The notes under the pieces are model-generated. The model was not told the DNA's origin and searched no databases. It saw only the letters and a list, made by a program, of their open reading frames with translations. The position numbers and the translations under genes were made by a program. A stretch of 64,000 nucleotides of DNA, taken from positions 310,001 to 374,000 of the forward strand of contig NZ_BAAAWH010000001.1 of the NCBI RefSeq assembly GCF_039534975.1, written 5' to 3'. Positions 35,337 through 43,265 of the stretch are shown here, piece after piece (the first letter of the stretch is position 1; each line of letters begins with the position of its first letter). The DNA is from Microbacterium terregens. Its GTDB lineage: Bacteria; Actinomycetota; Actinomycetes; Actinomycetales; Microbacteriaceae.

Positions 35337-35363
35337 GGAATGCGCCGCGGTTACCATGTGTTG
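35337..35363 (+). promoter_or_regulatory. SigR/SigH-type promoter before trxB
   Basis: GGAAT at 35337-35341 and GTTG at 35360-35363 are separated by 18 bp. This matches the oxidative-stress sigma factor consensus (GGGAAT-N18-GTTG) known for trxBA in Streptomyces and for SigH in mycobacteria. It ends 32 nt before the trxB start. Confidence 0.7.
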
Positions 35364-35395
35364 AAGCATCCGGAGCGACAAAAAAGGGGGCGCGC

Positions 35396-36415
35396 GTGCG
35401 TCAGGTAATCATCATCGGGTCAGGCCCGGCAGGCTTCACGGCTGCGATCTACGCGGCACGTGCGAACCTGGAGCCGCTCGTCGTGGCCAGTTCGGTCGAG
35501 GTCGGCGGCGAGCTCATGAACACCACGGACGTGGAGAATTTCCCCGGTTTCCCTGACGGAATTCAGGGCCCGGAGCTCATGACCAAGATGCAGGCACAGG
35601 CCGAGCGCTTCGGAGCGGAGATCCTGTACGACGACGTCATCGAGCTGGATCTGACCGGTCCGGTCAAGACCGTCAAGCTGGGCAGCGGTGCGGTCCACCA
35701 GGCGTCCTCGGTGATCTTCGCGACCGGCTCCGCGTACCGCAAACTGGGCCTTCCCGGCGAGGAGCGCCTGTCCGGACGCGGTGTGTCCTGGTGCGCCACG
35801 TGTGACGGCTTCTTCTTCCGCGACCGCACGATCGCCGTCATCGGCGGCGGCGATTCCGCGATGGAGGAGGCCACGTTCCTCACGCGCTTCGCCAGCAAGG
35901 TGTACGTGATCCACCGCAAGGACTCGCTGCGCGCCTCCAAGATCATGCAGGAACGCGCCATCGCGAACGAGAAGATCGAGTTCGTGTGGAACACCGAAGT
36001 CGCCGACATCCTCGGTGAAGACGCGGTCAACGGGGCACTCCTGCGGTCCACCGTCGACGGCTCCACCCGCGAGCTGCCCCTCGACGGGATCTTCGTCGCA
36101 ATCGGCAACGACCCGCGCACGCACCTCGTGCACGGCAAGCTCGAGCTCACTCCCGAAGGCACCATCTGGGTGCACGGCCGCTCATCCCGCACGTCGGAGC
36201 CCGGTGTGTTCGCCGCGGGTGACGTGATCGACCCGACCTACCGCCAGGCGGTCACCGCGGCCGGAAGCGGCACGGTCGCGGCCTTGGATGCCGAGCACTT
36301 CCTGGCCGCGCTCGCGCAGACCGGGGACCCGCAGACGGCGGAAGACGTCGAGGTCGCCACCGAGACGCCCGACCGCGAGACCGACGAAGCCGAGACCGGC
36401 GTTCCCGCAGCCTGA
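35396..36415 (+). CDS. trxB: Thioredoxin-disulfide reductase
   Basis: This 339-residue flavoprotein reduces thioredoxin with NADPH. FAD is bound by GSGPAGFTAAIYAARANL, the redox pair is CATC in SWCATCDGFFF, and NADPH is bound by IGGGDSAMEEA. The C-terminus has an acidic extension of about 25 residues. The GTG start lies behind a purine-rich AAAAAAGGGGG stretch. It is followed by trxA after 77 nt. Confidence 0.96.
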   Translation: MRQVIIIGSGPAGFTAAIYAARANLEPLVVASSVEVGGELMNTTDVENFPGFPDGIQGPELMTKMQAQAERFGAEILYDDVIELDLTGPVKTVKLGSGAVHQASSVIFATGSAYRKLGLPGEERLSGRGVSWCATCDGFFFRDRTIAVIGGGDSAMEEATFLTRFASKVYVIHRKDSLRASKIMQERAIANEKIEFVWNTEVADILGEDAVNGALLRSTVDGSTRELPLDGIFVAIGNDPRTHLVHGKLELTPEGTIWVHGRSSRTSEPGVFAAGDVIDPTYRQAVTAAGSGTVAALDAEHFLAALAQTGDPQTAEDVEVATETPDRETDEAETGVPAA

Positions 36416-36492
36416 GAGCCGGCTGTGCCGGAACAATCCGGGCGCCGTCGACGTTTGCATAGCTAGTGACTTTCCACAAAGGAGAAATGAAT

Positions 36493-36816
36493 ATGACCGC
36501 CAAGGCGACGACATCCGCGACCTTCGAGCAGGATGTCCTGCTGGCTGAAGGTCCCGTGCTCGTGGACTTCTGGGCAGAGTGGTGCGGCCCGTGTCGCATG
36601 GTCGCCCCCGTCCTCGACGAGATCCAGGCAGCGAACCCTGACAAGATCACGGTGCTGAAGCTGAACGTGGACGAGAACCCCGACCTCGCGCTGAAGTACC
36701 AGATCACCTCCATCCCGGCGATGAAGGTCTTCAAGAACGGCCAGGTCGAGACCACGATCATCGGCGCCAAGCCGAAGTACGCGATCGAGCAGGATCTCGC
36801 CGCGTACCTCGCGTGA
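36493..36816 (+). CDS. trxA: Thioredoxin
   Basis: The 107-residue protein has the active site WAEWCGPCRMVAPVLDE and the cis-Pro region ITSIPAMKVFKNGQ. It is a general disulfide reductase recycled by TrxB. An AAAGGAGA site lies about 8 nt before the ATG at 36493; an ATG 6 nt upstream is too close to it. Confidence 0.96.
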   Translation: MTAKATTSATFEQDVLLAEGPVLVDFWAEWCGPCRMVAPVLDEIQAANPDKITVLKLNVDENPDLALKYQITSIPAMKVFKNGQVETTIIGAKPKYAIEQDLAAYLA

Positions 36817-36833
36817 CCCGCTAGCGTAACCGC

Positions 36834-36895
36834 AGAAAGCCCCGGCAAACGGGGGAACCGAAGACCTCGGTTTCCCACGGAAGCCGGGGCTTTCT
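36834..36895. terminator. Terminator after trxA
   Basis: Perfect 13-bp arms, AGAAAGCCCCGGC at 36834-36846 and its complement at 36883-36895, end in A/T-rich tips on both sides, so it may work in both directions. An inner hairpin (GGGGAACCGA with TCGGTTTCCC) fills the loop. Confidence 0.85.
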
Positions 36896-36947
36896 CGATG
36901 TATGCTCCGAACGGCATTCAAAGATCTTCCCTTGATTTCGGCGAATC

Positions 36948-36974
36948 TGTCGATCGAGACGCACCTCGTTCGAC
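36948..36974 (+). promoter_or_regulatory. Possible ECF42-type promoter before the YCII gene
   Basis: TGTCGA at 36948-36953 and CGAC at 36971-36974 are 17 bp apart. This fits the pattern reported for ECF42 sigma factors upstream of DGPF genes, as I recall it. The target gene is the DGPF/YCII gene at 37038 and the sigma gene is nearby. Confidence 0.5.
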
Positions 36975-37037
36975 GTCATTGATGAGCAGGCCGACCGGCC
37001 CTTCGGGGCCTCGGCTCAATGAGAAAAGGAGCAGGCG

Positions 37038-37457
37038 ATGCGTTACATGATGATCATGCAAGTCGAGCCCGAGGCAGCGGCTCGTGCGGCTCAGGACCTC
37101 GACATGGAGGCGGTCGTCGCCGTGATGGGCGCGTACAACGAGGAACTTCAGAAGGCGGGAGTGTTTCTCACGGCCGAAGGTCTCTCGGACGCCAGTGAGG
37201 GCTTCCGCGTCGACTTCTCGTCCGTCCCGCCCGTCGTCACGGACGGCCCCTTCGCGGAGGCGCGCGAGGTCTTCACCGGATTCTGGATCCTCGAGGTGGC
37301 GAACCGCGAGGAAGCCGAGTACTGGGCCAAGAAGTGCCCCCTCGGGCCCGGAATCGCGCTCGAAGTGCGCCGTGTCCCCGAAATCCAGGAGATGGGCCTT
37401 CCTGAGGACAACGAGTGGATCCAGAAGCGGCAGGAATGGAGCGCCGCGCAGGCGTGA
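37038..37457 (+). CDS. YCII-related DGPF-domain protein
   Basis: The 139-residue protein has the DGPF motif in VVTDGPFAEAREVFTGFW and the family start MRYMMIMQVEPEA. It belongs to the YCII group found next to ECF42 sigma factors, where it is a target gene. A AAAAGGAG site precedes the ATG. Catalytic activity unknown. Confidence 0.9.
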   Translation: MRYMMIMQVEPEAAARAAQDLDMEAVVAVMGAYNEELQKAGVFLTAEGLSDASEGFRVDFSSVPPVVTDGPFAEAREVFTGFWILEVANREEAEYWAKKCPLGPGIALEVRRVPEIQEMGLPEDNEWIQKRQEWSAAQA

Positions 37458-37461
37458 GAGT

Positions 37462-37809
37462 TCAGGACGCGTCGGCTCGCACCGCGGCATCCCAGACCCG
37501 ATGCGAGCCGCCGTCTCCGATCAGCCGCCACACCGCACTGGTCAGCGGCGGGTACTCCAGCGCGATCTGCCGCAGCACGCGGTAGTGCCGCGCAGCATTC
37601 GGCCTGGTCCCGCCGTTAGCGGCGATGTTCTCGGCACGAAGCGTCAGCACGACGAGTTCATCGACGGTCGGCAGCTCCTCCATGAACTCCCACGGATCCT
37701 CGCCCCCGCGCAGTCGCTCATGCACCAGAACGGAGAGTTCGTCGGATGCCTCGGCCCGGAGAAGCTCGAGACTTGCCCGCCGCCGCGGGGACTCATCGTG
37801 CGTCGCCAT
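37462..37809 (-). CDS. Small hypothetical protein
   Basis: The 115-residue soluble protein is mostly helical and charged, for example RRRASLELLRAEASDELSVL and RHYRVLRQIALEYPPLTSAV. No family is recognised. It lies between and opposite to the YCII and sigma factor genes, with stop codons 5 nt apart on the YCII side. It sits between the two members of a known functional pair and could be linked to them, but nothing in the sequence shows this. Confidence 0.6.
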   Translation of the reverse strand: MATHDESPRRRASLELLRAEASDELSVLVHERLRGGEDPWEFMEELPTVDELVVLTLRAENIAANGGTRPNAARHYRVLRQIALEYPPLTSAVWRLIGDGGSHRVWDAAVRADAS

Positions 37810-37867
37810 TCATCAACCCTACGATGCGAATCGCCCGGTCCGGGGCTCACGCGCCTACGCTGACAGC

Positions 37868-39142
37868 ATGAGCGAGGGTCCCGCGCGCCGTGCGGCTGAG
37901 GCGGTGTGGCGCAACGAGTCGGCCCGCATCGTGGCCGCGCTGACTCGTCATACCGGCGACTTCGAATGGGCTGAGGATCTCGCGCAGGACGCGCTGCTGG
38001 AGGCGCTCGCCACGTGGCCGGAGTCCGGCATCCCCGACAGGCCCGGGGCATGGCTGATCACGGTCGCCAAGCACCGCGCGATCGATGGCTGGCGCCGGCG
38101 GGAGCGGCTCACCGAGCGCGAGAAGCTCATCGCCGGAGAACTGCGCACCTTCGAGCAGTGGGATGCCGTGCCCGAACTCGGGGATCCCGACCGTATCGAC
38201 GACGACATTCTGCGCTTGATCTTCGTCGCCTGTCACCCGGTCCTGCCGGCCCAGGCGCGGCTCGCCCTCACGCTGCGCGCGGTGGCGGGCTTGACGACCG
38301 AGCAGATCGCGCGCGTGCTGCTGATGACGGTGCCGGCGGTGCAGCAGCGGATCGTGCGCGCGAAACGGGCGCTCGGTGACGCTGACGTGCCCTTCGAGGT
38401 GCCGGATCGCGCGGATCGGCCGGCCCGGCTGGCCAGCGTGCTGCAGGTGATCTATCTGCTGTTCACCGAGGGCTACTCCGCGGGCGGAGGAGAACACCCT
38501 ATTCGCCCGGACGTGGCACGCGAGGCCGTCCGCCTGGCCCGCCAACTCTCCGCGCTGATGCCGACCGAGGCCGAGGTCTATGCGCTCATCGCACTGATGG
38601 AGTTCCAATCCTCCCGATTCGCTGCCCGCGTCGACGCTGGAGGGCTGCCCATCCCCCTCGCGGACCAGGATCGGCGACGCTGGGACCGCTCGGCCATCGC
38701 ACGAGGCCGCGCGGCGCTGGCCAGATCTCAGACGTACGCGCGCGGACTCGGCTACTACGGCCTGCAGGCATCCGTCGCAGAATGCTACGTCGTCGCACCC
38801 ACCGCCGCCGAGACGGACTGGGCGCGCATCGTGCAGCTCTACGACGCGCTCGGTTCGCTGACCTCATCGCCCGTCGTCCGTTTGAACCGCGCGGTCGCCG
38901 TATCGATGGTGGACGGCGCTGACGCCGCGCTGGGCGAGGTCGAACAGCTTGCCCAGGAACTGGGCGAATTCCGACCCTTGCACGCGGTGCGTGCCGAGCT
39001 TCTCGAACAGCTGGGGGAACAGGATGCCGCGGCTGCGGCCTTCTTGAAGGCCGCAGCGCTCCCAGGCAATGACGCCGAGGCAACCGTCCTCCGGCGCCGG
39101 GCCGAAGCGGTGCTGGGGCGACCCGCTCAGAGCGAGTTGTAG
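37868..39142 (+). CDS. ECF42-type RNA polymerase sigma factor with C-terminal extension
   Basis: This is a 424-residue protein. The sigma2 region (about residues 10-80) has EDLAQDALLEALATWPESG and GAWLITVAKHRAIDGWRRRE. The sigma4 region (about 115-175) has LTLRAVAGLTTEQIARVLLM. A long C-terminal part of about 240 residues, helical and TPR-like (VYALIALMEFQSSRFAARVD onward), is typical of ECF42, which lacks an anti-sigma factor and uses this extension for control. Its end overlaps parB by 16 nt in convergent orientation. No clear ribosome binding site is seen. Confidence 0.9.
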   Translation: MSEGPARRAAEAVWRNESARIVAALTRHTGDFEWAEDLAQDALLEALATWPESGIPDRPGAWLITVAKHRAIDGWRRRERLTEREKLIAGELRTFEQWDAVPELGDPDRIDDDILRLIFVACHPVLPAQARLALTLRAVAGLTTEQIARVLLMTVPAVQQRIVRAKRALGDADVPFEVPDRADRPARLASVLQVIYLLFTEGYSAGGGEHPIRPDVAREAVRLARQLSALMPTEAEVYALIALMEFQSSRFAARVDAGGLPIPLADQDRRRWDRSAIARGRAALARSQTYARGLGYYGLQASVAECYVVAPTAAETDWARIVQLYDALGSLTSSPVVRLNRAVAVSMVDGADAALGEVEQLAQELGEFRPLHAVRAELLEQLGEQDAAAAAFLKAAALPGNDAEATVLRRRAEAVLGRPAQSEL

Positions 39143-40077
39143 CCGTTTTCGCCGAGTTCCCCGAGGATGCGATTCAAATCCTGGATGCTGGCGAAATCAA
39201 TGCTGATCTGGCCTTTTCGAGCGCCGAGAGCGATCTTCACGCGGGTGTTCAGTCGGTCCCCCAGGCGCTCGGCGAGCTCGTCGAGGTGGGCCCGGCGGGC
39301 GCCCGCCTGCGGTCTCGGGGAGCGCTGCCGAGCAAGATCCGGTGCCTTCGACGCCACTTCGGCAGCACGCACCGAAAGGTCCTCGTTGACGATCTTGTCT
39401 GCCAGCCACTGCATGGTGTCGGCATCCTCGAGCGAGAGGATCGCGCGCGCGTGACCGGCCGTGAGCACGCCGGCAGCGACGCGCTGCTGGACAGGCAGCG
39501 GCAGTTTCAGCAGACGGATGGTGTTGCTGATCTGAGGACGCGACCGGCCGATACGGCTCGCCAGCTCCTCCTGCGTGATGCCGAAGTCCGACAGAAGCTG
39601 CTGATACGCGGATGCCTCTTCGAGCGGGTTCAGCTCGGAACGGTGCAGGTTCTCCAGGAGCGCATCGCGGAGCAGATGCTCGTCGGCGGTGTCGCGGATG
39701 ACGGCAGGGATCGATGTGAGGCCGGCCTCGCGCGCGGCACGGGTGCGCCGCTCGCCCATGATGAGCTCGAACGTGCCGTCACCGACATCGCGGACCACGA
39801 CCGGCTGCAGGACACCGAACTCTCGGACGCTGTGCACGAGTTCCGCCAGATCGTCCGCGTCGAAGTGCATCCGCGGCTGACGGGGGTTCGGAACGATTGC
39901 GTGAGGGTCGATCTCGGCGAGCCGGGCACCAGGGACCTCGACGAGCTCTTCGGCCACCGCGGTGGCCGTGAGGGATGCGCCGGGAAAGAAGACGTCCACG
40001 GGGCGTGATTCCGTCGAGGTCTCGCTGATCGGGATCAGCGCGCCGATCCCTCGGCCCAAACCGGTTCTCTTCGCCAT
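39127..40077 (-). CDS. parB: Chromosome partition protein ParB
   Basis: This 316-residue CTP-dependent DNA clamp loads at parS and spreads. The N-terminal domain carries the CTP-binding GERRTRAAREAGL block. An HTH follows (ITQEELASRIGRSRPQISNT), and the C-terminal dimerisation domain ends the protein. The ATG overlaps the parA stop by 1 nt. All six parS sites are within about 6 kb. Confidence 0.95.
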   Translation of the reverse strand: MAKRTGLGRGIGALIPISETSTESRPVDVFFPGASLTATAVAEELVEVPGARLAEIDPHAIVPNPRQPRMHFDADDLAELVHSVREFGVLQPVVVRDVGDGTFELIMGERRTRAAREAGLTSIPAVIRDTADEHLLRDALLENLHRSELNPLEEASAYQQLLSDFGITQEELASRIGRSRPQISNTIRLLKLPLPVQQRVAAGVLTAGHARAILSLEDADTMQWLADKIVNEDLSVRAAEVASKAPDLARQRSPRPQAGARRAHLDELAERLGDRLNTRVKIALGARKGQISIDFASIQDLNRILGELGENGYNSL

Positions 40078-41048
40078 CAGGAGTCCCCTTCATCTCCGGG
40101 CGCACTGGCGTTCCCGGGGTCTTTCGCAGTGGCATCCGGACTGTCGCGGCGGATGATCTCAACGGCCGCCTCGCGATATGCGACGGCGCCGGCAGAATGC
40201 CCATCGTAAGCGATGACGGTCTGCCCGAAGCTCGGCGCCTCGGAGACCCTCACCGAGCGCGGGATGACGGTCGGCAGCACTTCGTTCGGAAAATGCTGAC
40301 GAACCTCTTCGGCGACCTGCTGCGCCAGCCGCGTGCGCCCGTCGTACATCGTCAGGAGGATCGTGGAGAGACGAAGTTGCGGATTCAGGTGCTTCTGGAT
40401 CATCCGGACCGTACCCAGCAGTTGGCTGAGGCCCTCGAGCGCGTAATACTCGCATTGGATCGGTATCAGCAGCTCGTGAGCGGCCGCGAACGCGTTGATC
40501 GTGAGCAGCCCCAGTGACGGGGGGCAGTCGATCAGCACGAAGTCGAGCTGTTCGGTCACGTTTGCGAGATATTCGTCGAGCGCCGTACGCAGCCGGTGTT
40601 CGCGGGCCACCTGAGAGACCAGTTCGATCTCGGCACCGGCCAGATGGATCGTGCTGGGAGCGCAGAGCAGGTTCGGCGACTCCGGGCTGGTCTGAATGAT
40701 GTCCGCGAGCGGGAAATCGTCGATCAGAACGTCGTAGATGCTCGGAATGTCCGCGGTGTGCGGCACTCCGAGGGCCGTGGAGGCGTTCCCCTGCGGATCG
40801 AGGTCGATGACGAGCACGCGCGCACCGACAGAGGCCAAGGATGCCGCGATATTGACGGTCGTCGTGGTCTTGCCGACGCCGCCCTTCTGATTCGAGACAG
40901 TGATCACACGCGTACGGCCGCTCAATTGCACGCTCACCGCGTCGAGGGATCGTCGCCGAGCGGTCAGATCCGCCAATTCACGGGCGATGGGGCTGTCGTC
41001 GAGCGAGAAAGTCGCCGCAGATCCGGCGTTCTCGGGTTGTTTCACGTG
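40077..41048 (-). CDS. parA: Chromosome partition ATPase ParA
   Basis: The 323-residue protein has the deviant Walker A motif NQKGGVGKTTTTVNIAASL, then VIDLDPQGNAS and FVLIDCPPSLGLL. It drives origin segregation with ParB-parS. A perfect parS overlaps the start. The second GTG at 41048 (protein starts KQPENAGS) is better spaced from a GGGAGG site, but a GTG at 41054 would also work. Confidence 0.93.
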   Translation of the reverse strand, partial: HVKQPENAGSAATFSLDDSPIARELADLTARRRSLDAVSVQLSGRTRVITVSNQKGGVGKTTTTVNIAASLASVGARVLVIDLDPQGNASTALGVPHTADIPSIYDVLIDDFPLADIIQTSPESPNLLCAPSTIHLAGAEIELVSQVAREHRLRTALDEYLANVTEQLDFVLIDCPPSLGLLTINAFAAAHELLIPIQCEYYALEGLSQLLGTVRMIQKHLNPQLRLSTILLTMYDGRTRLAQQVAEEVRQHFPNEVLPTVIPRSVRVSEAPSFGQTVIAYDGHSAGAVAYREAAVEIIRRDSPDATAKDPGNASAPGDEGDS

Positions 41049-41053
41049 AAACA
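41038..41053. promoter_or_regulatory. parS site 1, at the start of parA
   Basis: This is a perfect 16-bp parS, TGTTTCACGTGAAACA. It overlaps the parA start codon, so ParB binding could also affect parA expression. Confidence 0.95.
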
Positions 41054-41433
41054 CCCTCCCTTTGGCGCGCCGACGGACATCGCGTTCCACTCTAGTCGCG
41101 GCGTGGACGCCCGCTCGACGCCGCGCGCCGAGTGACACGACTCGGCGCTCGAGGAGCCGGCACAGCCGCCGTATCGAGACCAAACCAGCCCCCCGCACGA
41201 CGCACATCCGGCGGTCGAGTAGGCGGCGGCGCCGCCGTATCGAGACCAGAGCGCGCGAGAACGGTGGTCGAGTAGGCGGCAACGCCGCCGTATCGAGGCC
41301 GCTAGTCGCGAAATCGACCGGTCGATCTCGATACGCCCGCTCCGCGGGCTACTCGATCACCGCAAAACGGCACATCCGGTGGTCGAGTAGGCGGCGAAGC
41401 CGCCGTATCGAGACCACGCGAGGCTCGCACGGC

Positions 41434-41449
41434 GTTTCACGTGAAACAT
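41434..41449. promoter_or_regulatory. parS site 2
   Basis: CGTTTCACGTGAAACA differs from the perfect site by one outer base. It lies in the first copy of the 187-bp duplication. Confidence 0.9.
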
Positions 41450-41620
41450 CGGTGGTCGGGTGGCCGGCAACGCAGCCGAAGCGCGCCAAGAACTCGCAAA
41501 ACCAGCCGCCAGATCTCGATACGCCCGCTCCGCGGGCTACTCGATCACCGCAAAACGGCACATCCGGTGGTCGAGTAGGCGGCGAAGCCGCCGTATCGAG
41601 ACCACGCGAGGCTCGCACGG

Positions 41621-41636
41621 CGTTTCACGTGAAACA
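41621..41636. promoter_or_regulatory. parS site 3
   Basis: This is the same 16-bp sequence as site 2, 187 bp away, in the second duplicated copy. Confidence 0.9.
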
Positions 41637-41838
41637 TCGGTGGTCGGGTGGCCGGCAACGCAGCCGAAGCGCGCCAAGAACTCGCAAAACCAGCCGCCAG
41701 ATCTCGATACGCCCGCTCCGCGGGCTACTCGATCACCGCAAACCACCCACCCGGTGGTCGAGTAGGCGGCGAAGTCGCCGTATCGAGACCAGAAGGCGCG
41801 AAATCGACCGGTCCATCTCGATACGCCCGCTCCGCGGG

Positions 41839-42318
41839 CTACTCGATCACCGCAAAACTGCACATCCGGTGGTCGAGTAGGCGGCGAAGCCGCTGTATCG
41901 AGACCACGCGGGCCTCGCACGGCGTTTCACGTGAAACATGGGTGGCAGAGTCGGCGGCGTGCCACCCGATCTCGGTACACCCACTCCGCGGGCTACTCGA
42001 GCACTGCGAACGCGTGCTCGGGTCTCGTCCTCCGCGCAGGCGTGGAGGCTTGCGGCTCAGCTCGTTCAGCCTTTCGACCTCACCTTTGGCCAGCGCCAAG
42101 CGCTTCGCTCGGCCCCAGCCTTGCACCTGCTTCTCCCGCAGGAAGGCATTCTCGATGCGGTGGAAGTACTCGTAGTACAACAGCCGAACCGGACGACGCG
42201 TGCGTGTGTACTGAGCACCCTCGCCCTCCTGATGCTGAGCCAAACGACGGTGGAGATCCCAGGTGCTGCCGACATAGAGAGTGCGGTCGTGACACTCGAG
42301 GATGTACATGAAAGGCAT
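41839..42318 (-). CDS. GIY-YIG nuclease-domain protein with repeat-derived C-terminus
   Basis: The first 95 or so residues of this 159-residue protein form a GIY-YIG domain: [20 protein letters not shown] has the Tyr pair, and [20 protein letters not shown] is typical of the YhbQ/UPF0213 subfamily. The usual stop near residue 95-100 is absent. The frame continues through parS (read as [10 protein letters not shown]) and the palindromic repeats ([10 protein letters not shown]). The extension is therefore probably a by-product of repeat insertion. The nuclease role of this subfamily is unclear. Confidence 0.75.
   Translation of the reverse strand: MPFMYILECHDRTLYVGSTWDLHRRLAQHQEGEGAQYTRTRRPVRLLYYEYFHRIENAFLREKQVQGWGRAKRLALAKGEVERLNELSRKPPRLRGGRDPSTRSQCSSSPRSGCTEIGWHAADSATHVSRETPCEARVVSIQRLRRLLDHRMCSFAVIE
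41923..41938. promoter_or_regulatory. parS site 4, inside the GIY-YIG gene
   Basis: CGTTTCACGTGAAACA is the same variant as sites 2 and 3. It lies within the 3' extension of the GIY-YIG gene. Confidence 0.9.
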
Positions 42319-42599
42319 GCTCGATGATGGCCGAAGCGTTTCACCGTGGCTGGCGCGCGCTCGGCTCTTTGTGCAGACCGAGCTCGCCGGAAATGGGTGT
42401 GGAGGAATGGGGATCTCGATACGCCCGCTGCGCGGGCTACTCGATCACCGGCTGAGTCCCCGCACAGCTGGGGAATGGGATCTCGATACGCCCGCTGCGC
42501 GTACTCGATCACCGCGAACGGCACATCCGGTGGAATGGGATCTCGATACGCCCGCTGCGCGGGCTACTCGATCACCGGCTGGGTGCCGCACAGCGCGGA

Positions 42600-42615
42600 T
42601 GTTTCACGTGAAACA
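42600..42615. promoter_or_regulatory. parS site 5, after rsmG
   Basis: This is a perfect TGTTTCACGTGAAACA that ends just before the rsmG stop codon region. The 42319-42599 stretch before it holds only palindromic repeat copies. Confidence 0.95.
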
Positions 42616-42619
42616 GTCG

Positions 42620-43246
42620 TCAGCCGCGCACGGTGGCGCGGACGACTCGGGTCGGCTCGTCGAGAAGACCCTCGCCGAGCACTTCGAGTCGTACGTTGCT
42701 CAGTCGGTACTTGCGCAGCTGCTTGTCTGCGGTCTCGATCTCCGTCGACGCGCTCGCACCTTTGAGCAGGATCAGCTCGCCGCCGTCGCGGACGAGCGGG
42801 GCGGTCATCGGCACGAGAGTGCGGAGGGCGCTCACGGCGCGTGCGGTCGCGGCATCCAGAACCGGGCCACGCCGCCACTCCTCGGCGCGGCCGCGCAGAA
42901 CCTCGACATTGTCGAGACCGAGAGCCGATACCTGTTCGTTCAGCCATGTGACGCGGCGTTCCATCGGCTCGATGAGGATCCACTCCACATCCGGCCGTGC
43001 GATCGCCAGTACGAGCCCCGGCAACCCTGCTCCGGATCCGACGTCGCCTACGCGTCCCGAGAAGAGAGGCGCGGCCACAGCACTGTTCAGGATGTGCCGG
43101 CTCCACAGCCGCGGGGGTTCGAGCGGGCCGATCAGGCCTCGCTCCTCGCCGTGCTCTGCCAGTGCGCGCGTGAACTCGCGCGCCAGATCGATGCGGGGGC
43201 CGAAGATCTCGGCGGCGACCGCTGGTTCCGCCTCGATGTCGGTCAT
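42620..43246 (-). CDS. rsmG: 16S rRNA (guanine527-N7)-methyltransferase
   Basis: This 208-residue methyltransferase modifies G527 of 16S rRNA. Typical blocks are LWSRHILNSAVAAPLF, GDVGSGAGLPGLVLAIARPD (SAM site) and EPMERRVTWLNE. It lies between parS sites 5 and 6, in the conserved khpB-rsmG-parA order. Confidence 0.95.
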   Translation of the reverse strand: MTDIEAEPAVAAEIFGPRIDLAREFTRALAEHGEERGLIGPLEPPRLWSRHILNSAVAAPLFSGRVGDVGSGAGLPGLVLAIARPDVEWILIEPMERRVTWLNEQVSALGLDNVEVLRGRAEEWRRGPVLDAATARAVSALRTLVPMTAPLVRDGGELILLKGASASTEIETADKQLRKYRLSNVRLEVLGEGLLDEPTRVVRATVRG

Positions 43247-43249
43247 CGG

Positions 43250-43265
43250 TGTTTCACGTGAAACA
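43250..43265. promoter_or_regulatory. parS site 6, between khpB and rsmG
   Basis: This perfect TGTTTCACGTGAAACA fills nearly the whole 19-nt gap between the khpB stop and the rsmG start. Confidence 0.95.

Larger units (their letters stand above)
41335..41747. repeat. 187-bp tandem duplication carrying parS
   Basis: A segment of at least 187 bp is present twice, with the second copy 187 bp downstream of the first. Both copies include one parS (41434 and 41621), the same REP palindromes and an identical stretch including GAACTCGCAAAACCAGCCGC. The copies appear identical until about 41740. Confidence 0.9.
41150..42590. repeat. Cluster of palindromic REP-like repeats around parS
   Basis: Many copies of an imperfect palindrome lie between parA and rsmG. 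One form starts GGTCGAGTAGGCGGCGAAGC and ends CGTATCGAGACC; the other starts ATCTCGATACGCCCGC and ends GGGCTACTCGATCACCG. Each is TCGAGTAG and CGTATCGA around a GC-rich stem-loop. No gene is credible between 41055 and 41838, or between 42319 and 42619. Other copies are at 23839-23877 and 29743-29835. Confidence 0.9.

Noticed and set aside
41062..42175. Several overlapping frames between parA and the GIY-YIG gene
   Set aside because: They translate the palindromic and tandem repeats into repeated peptides in several frames and have no independent coding support.
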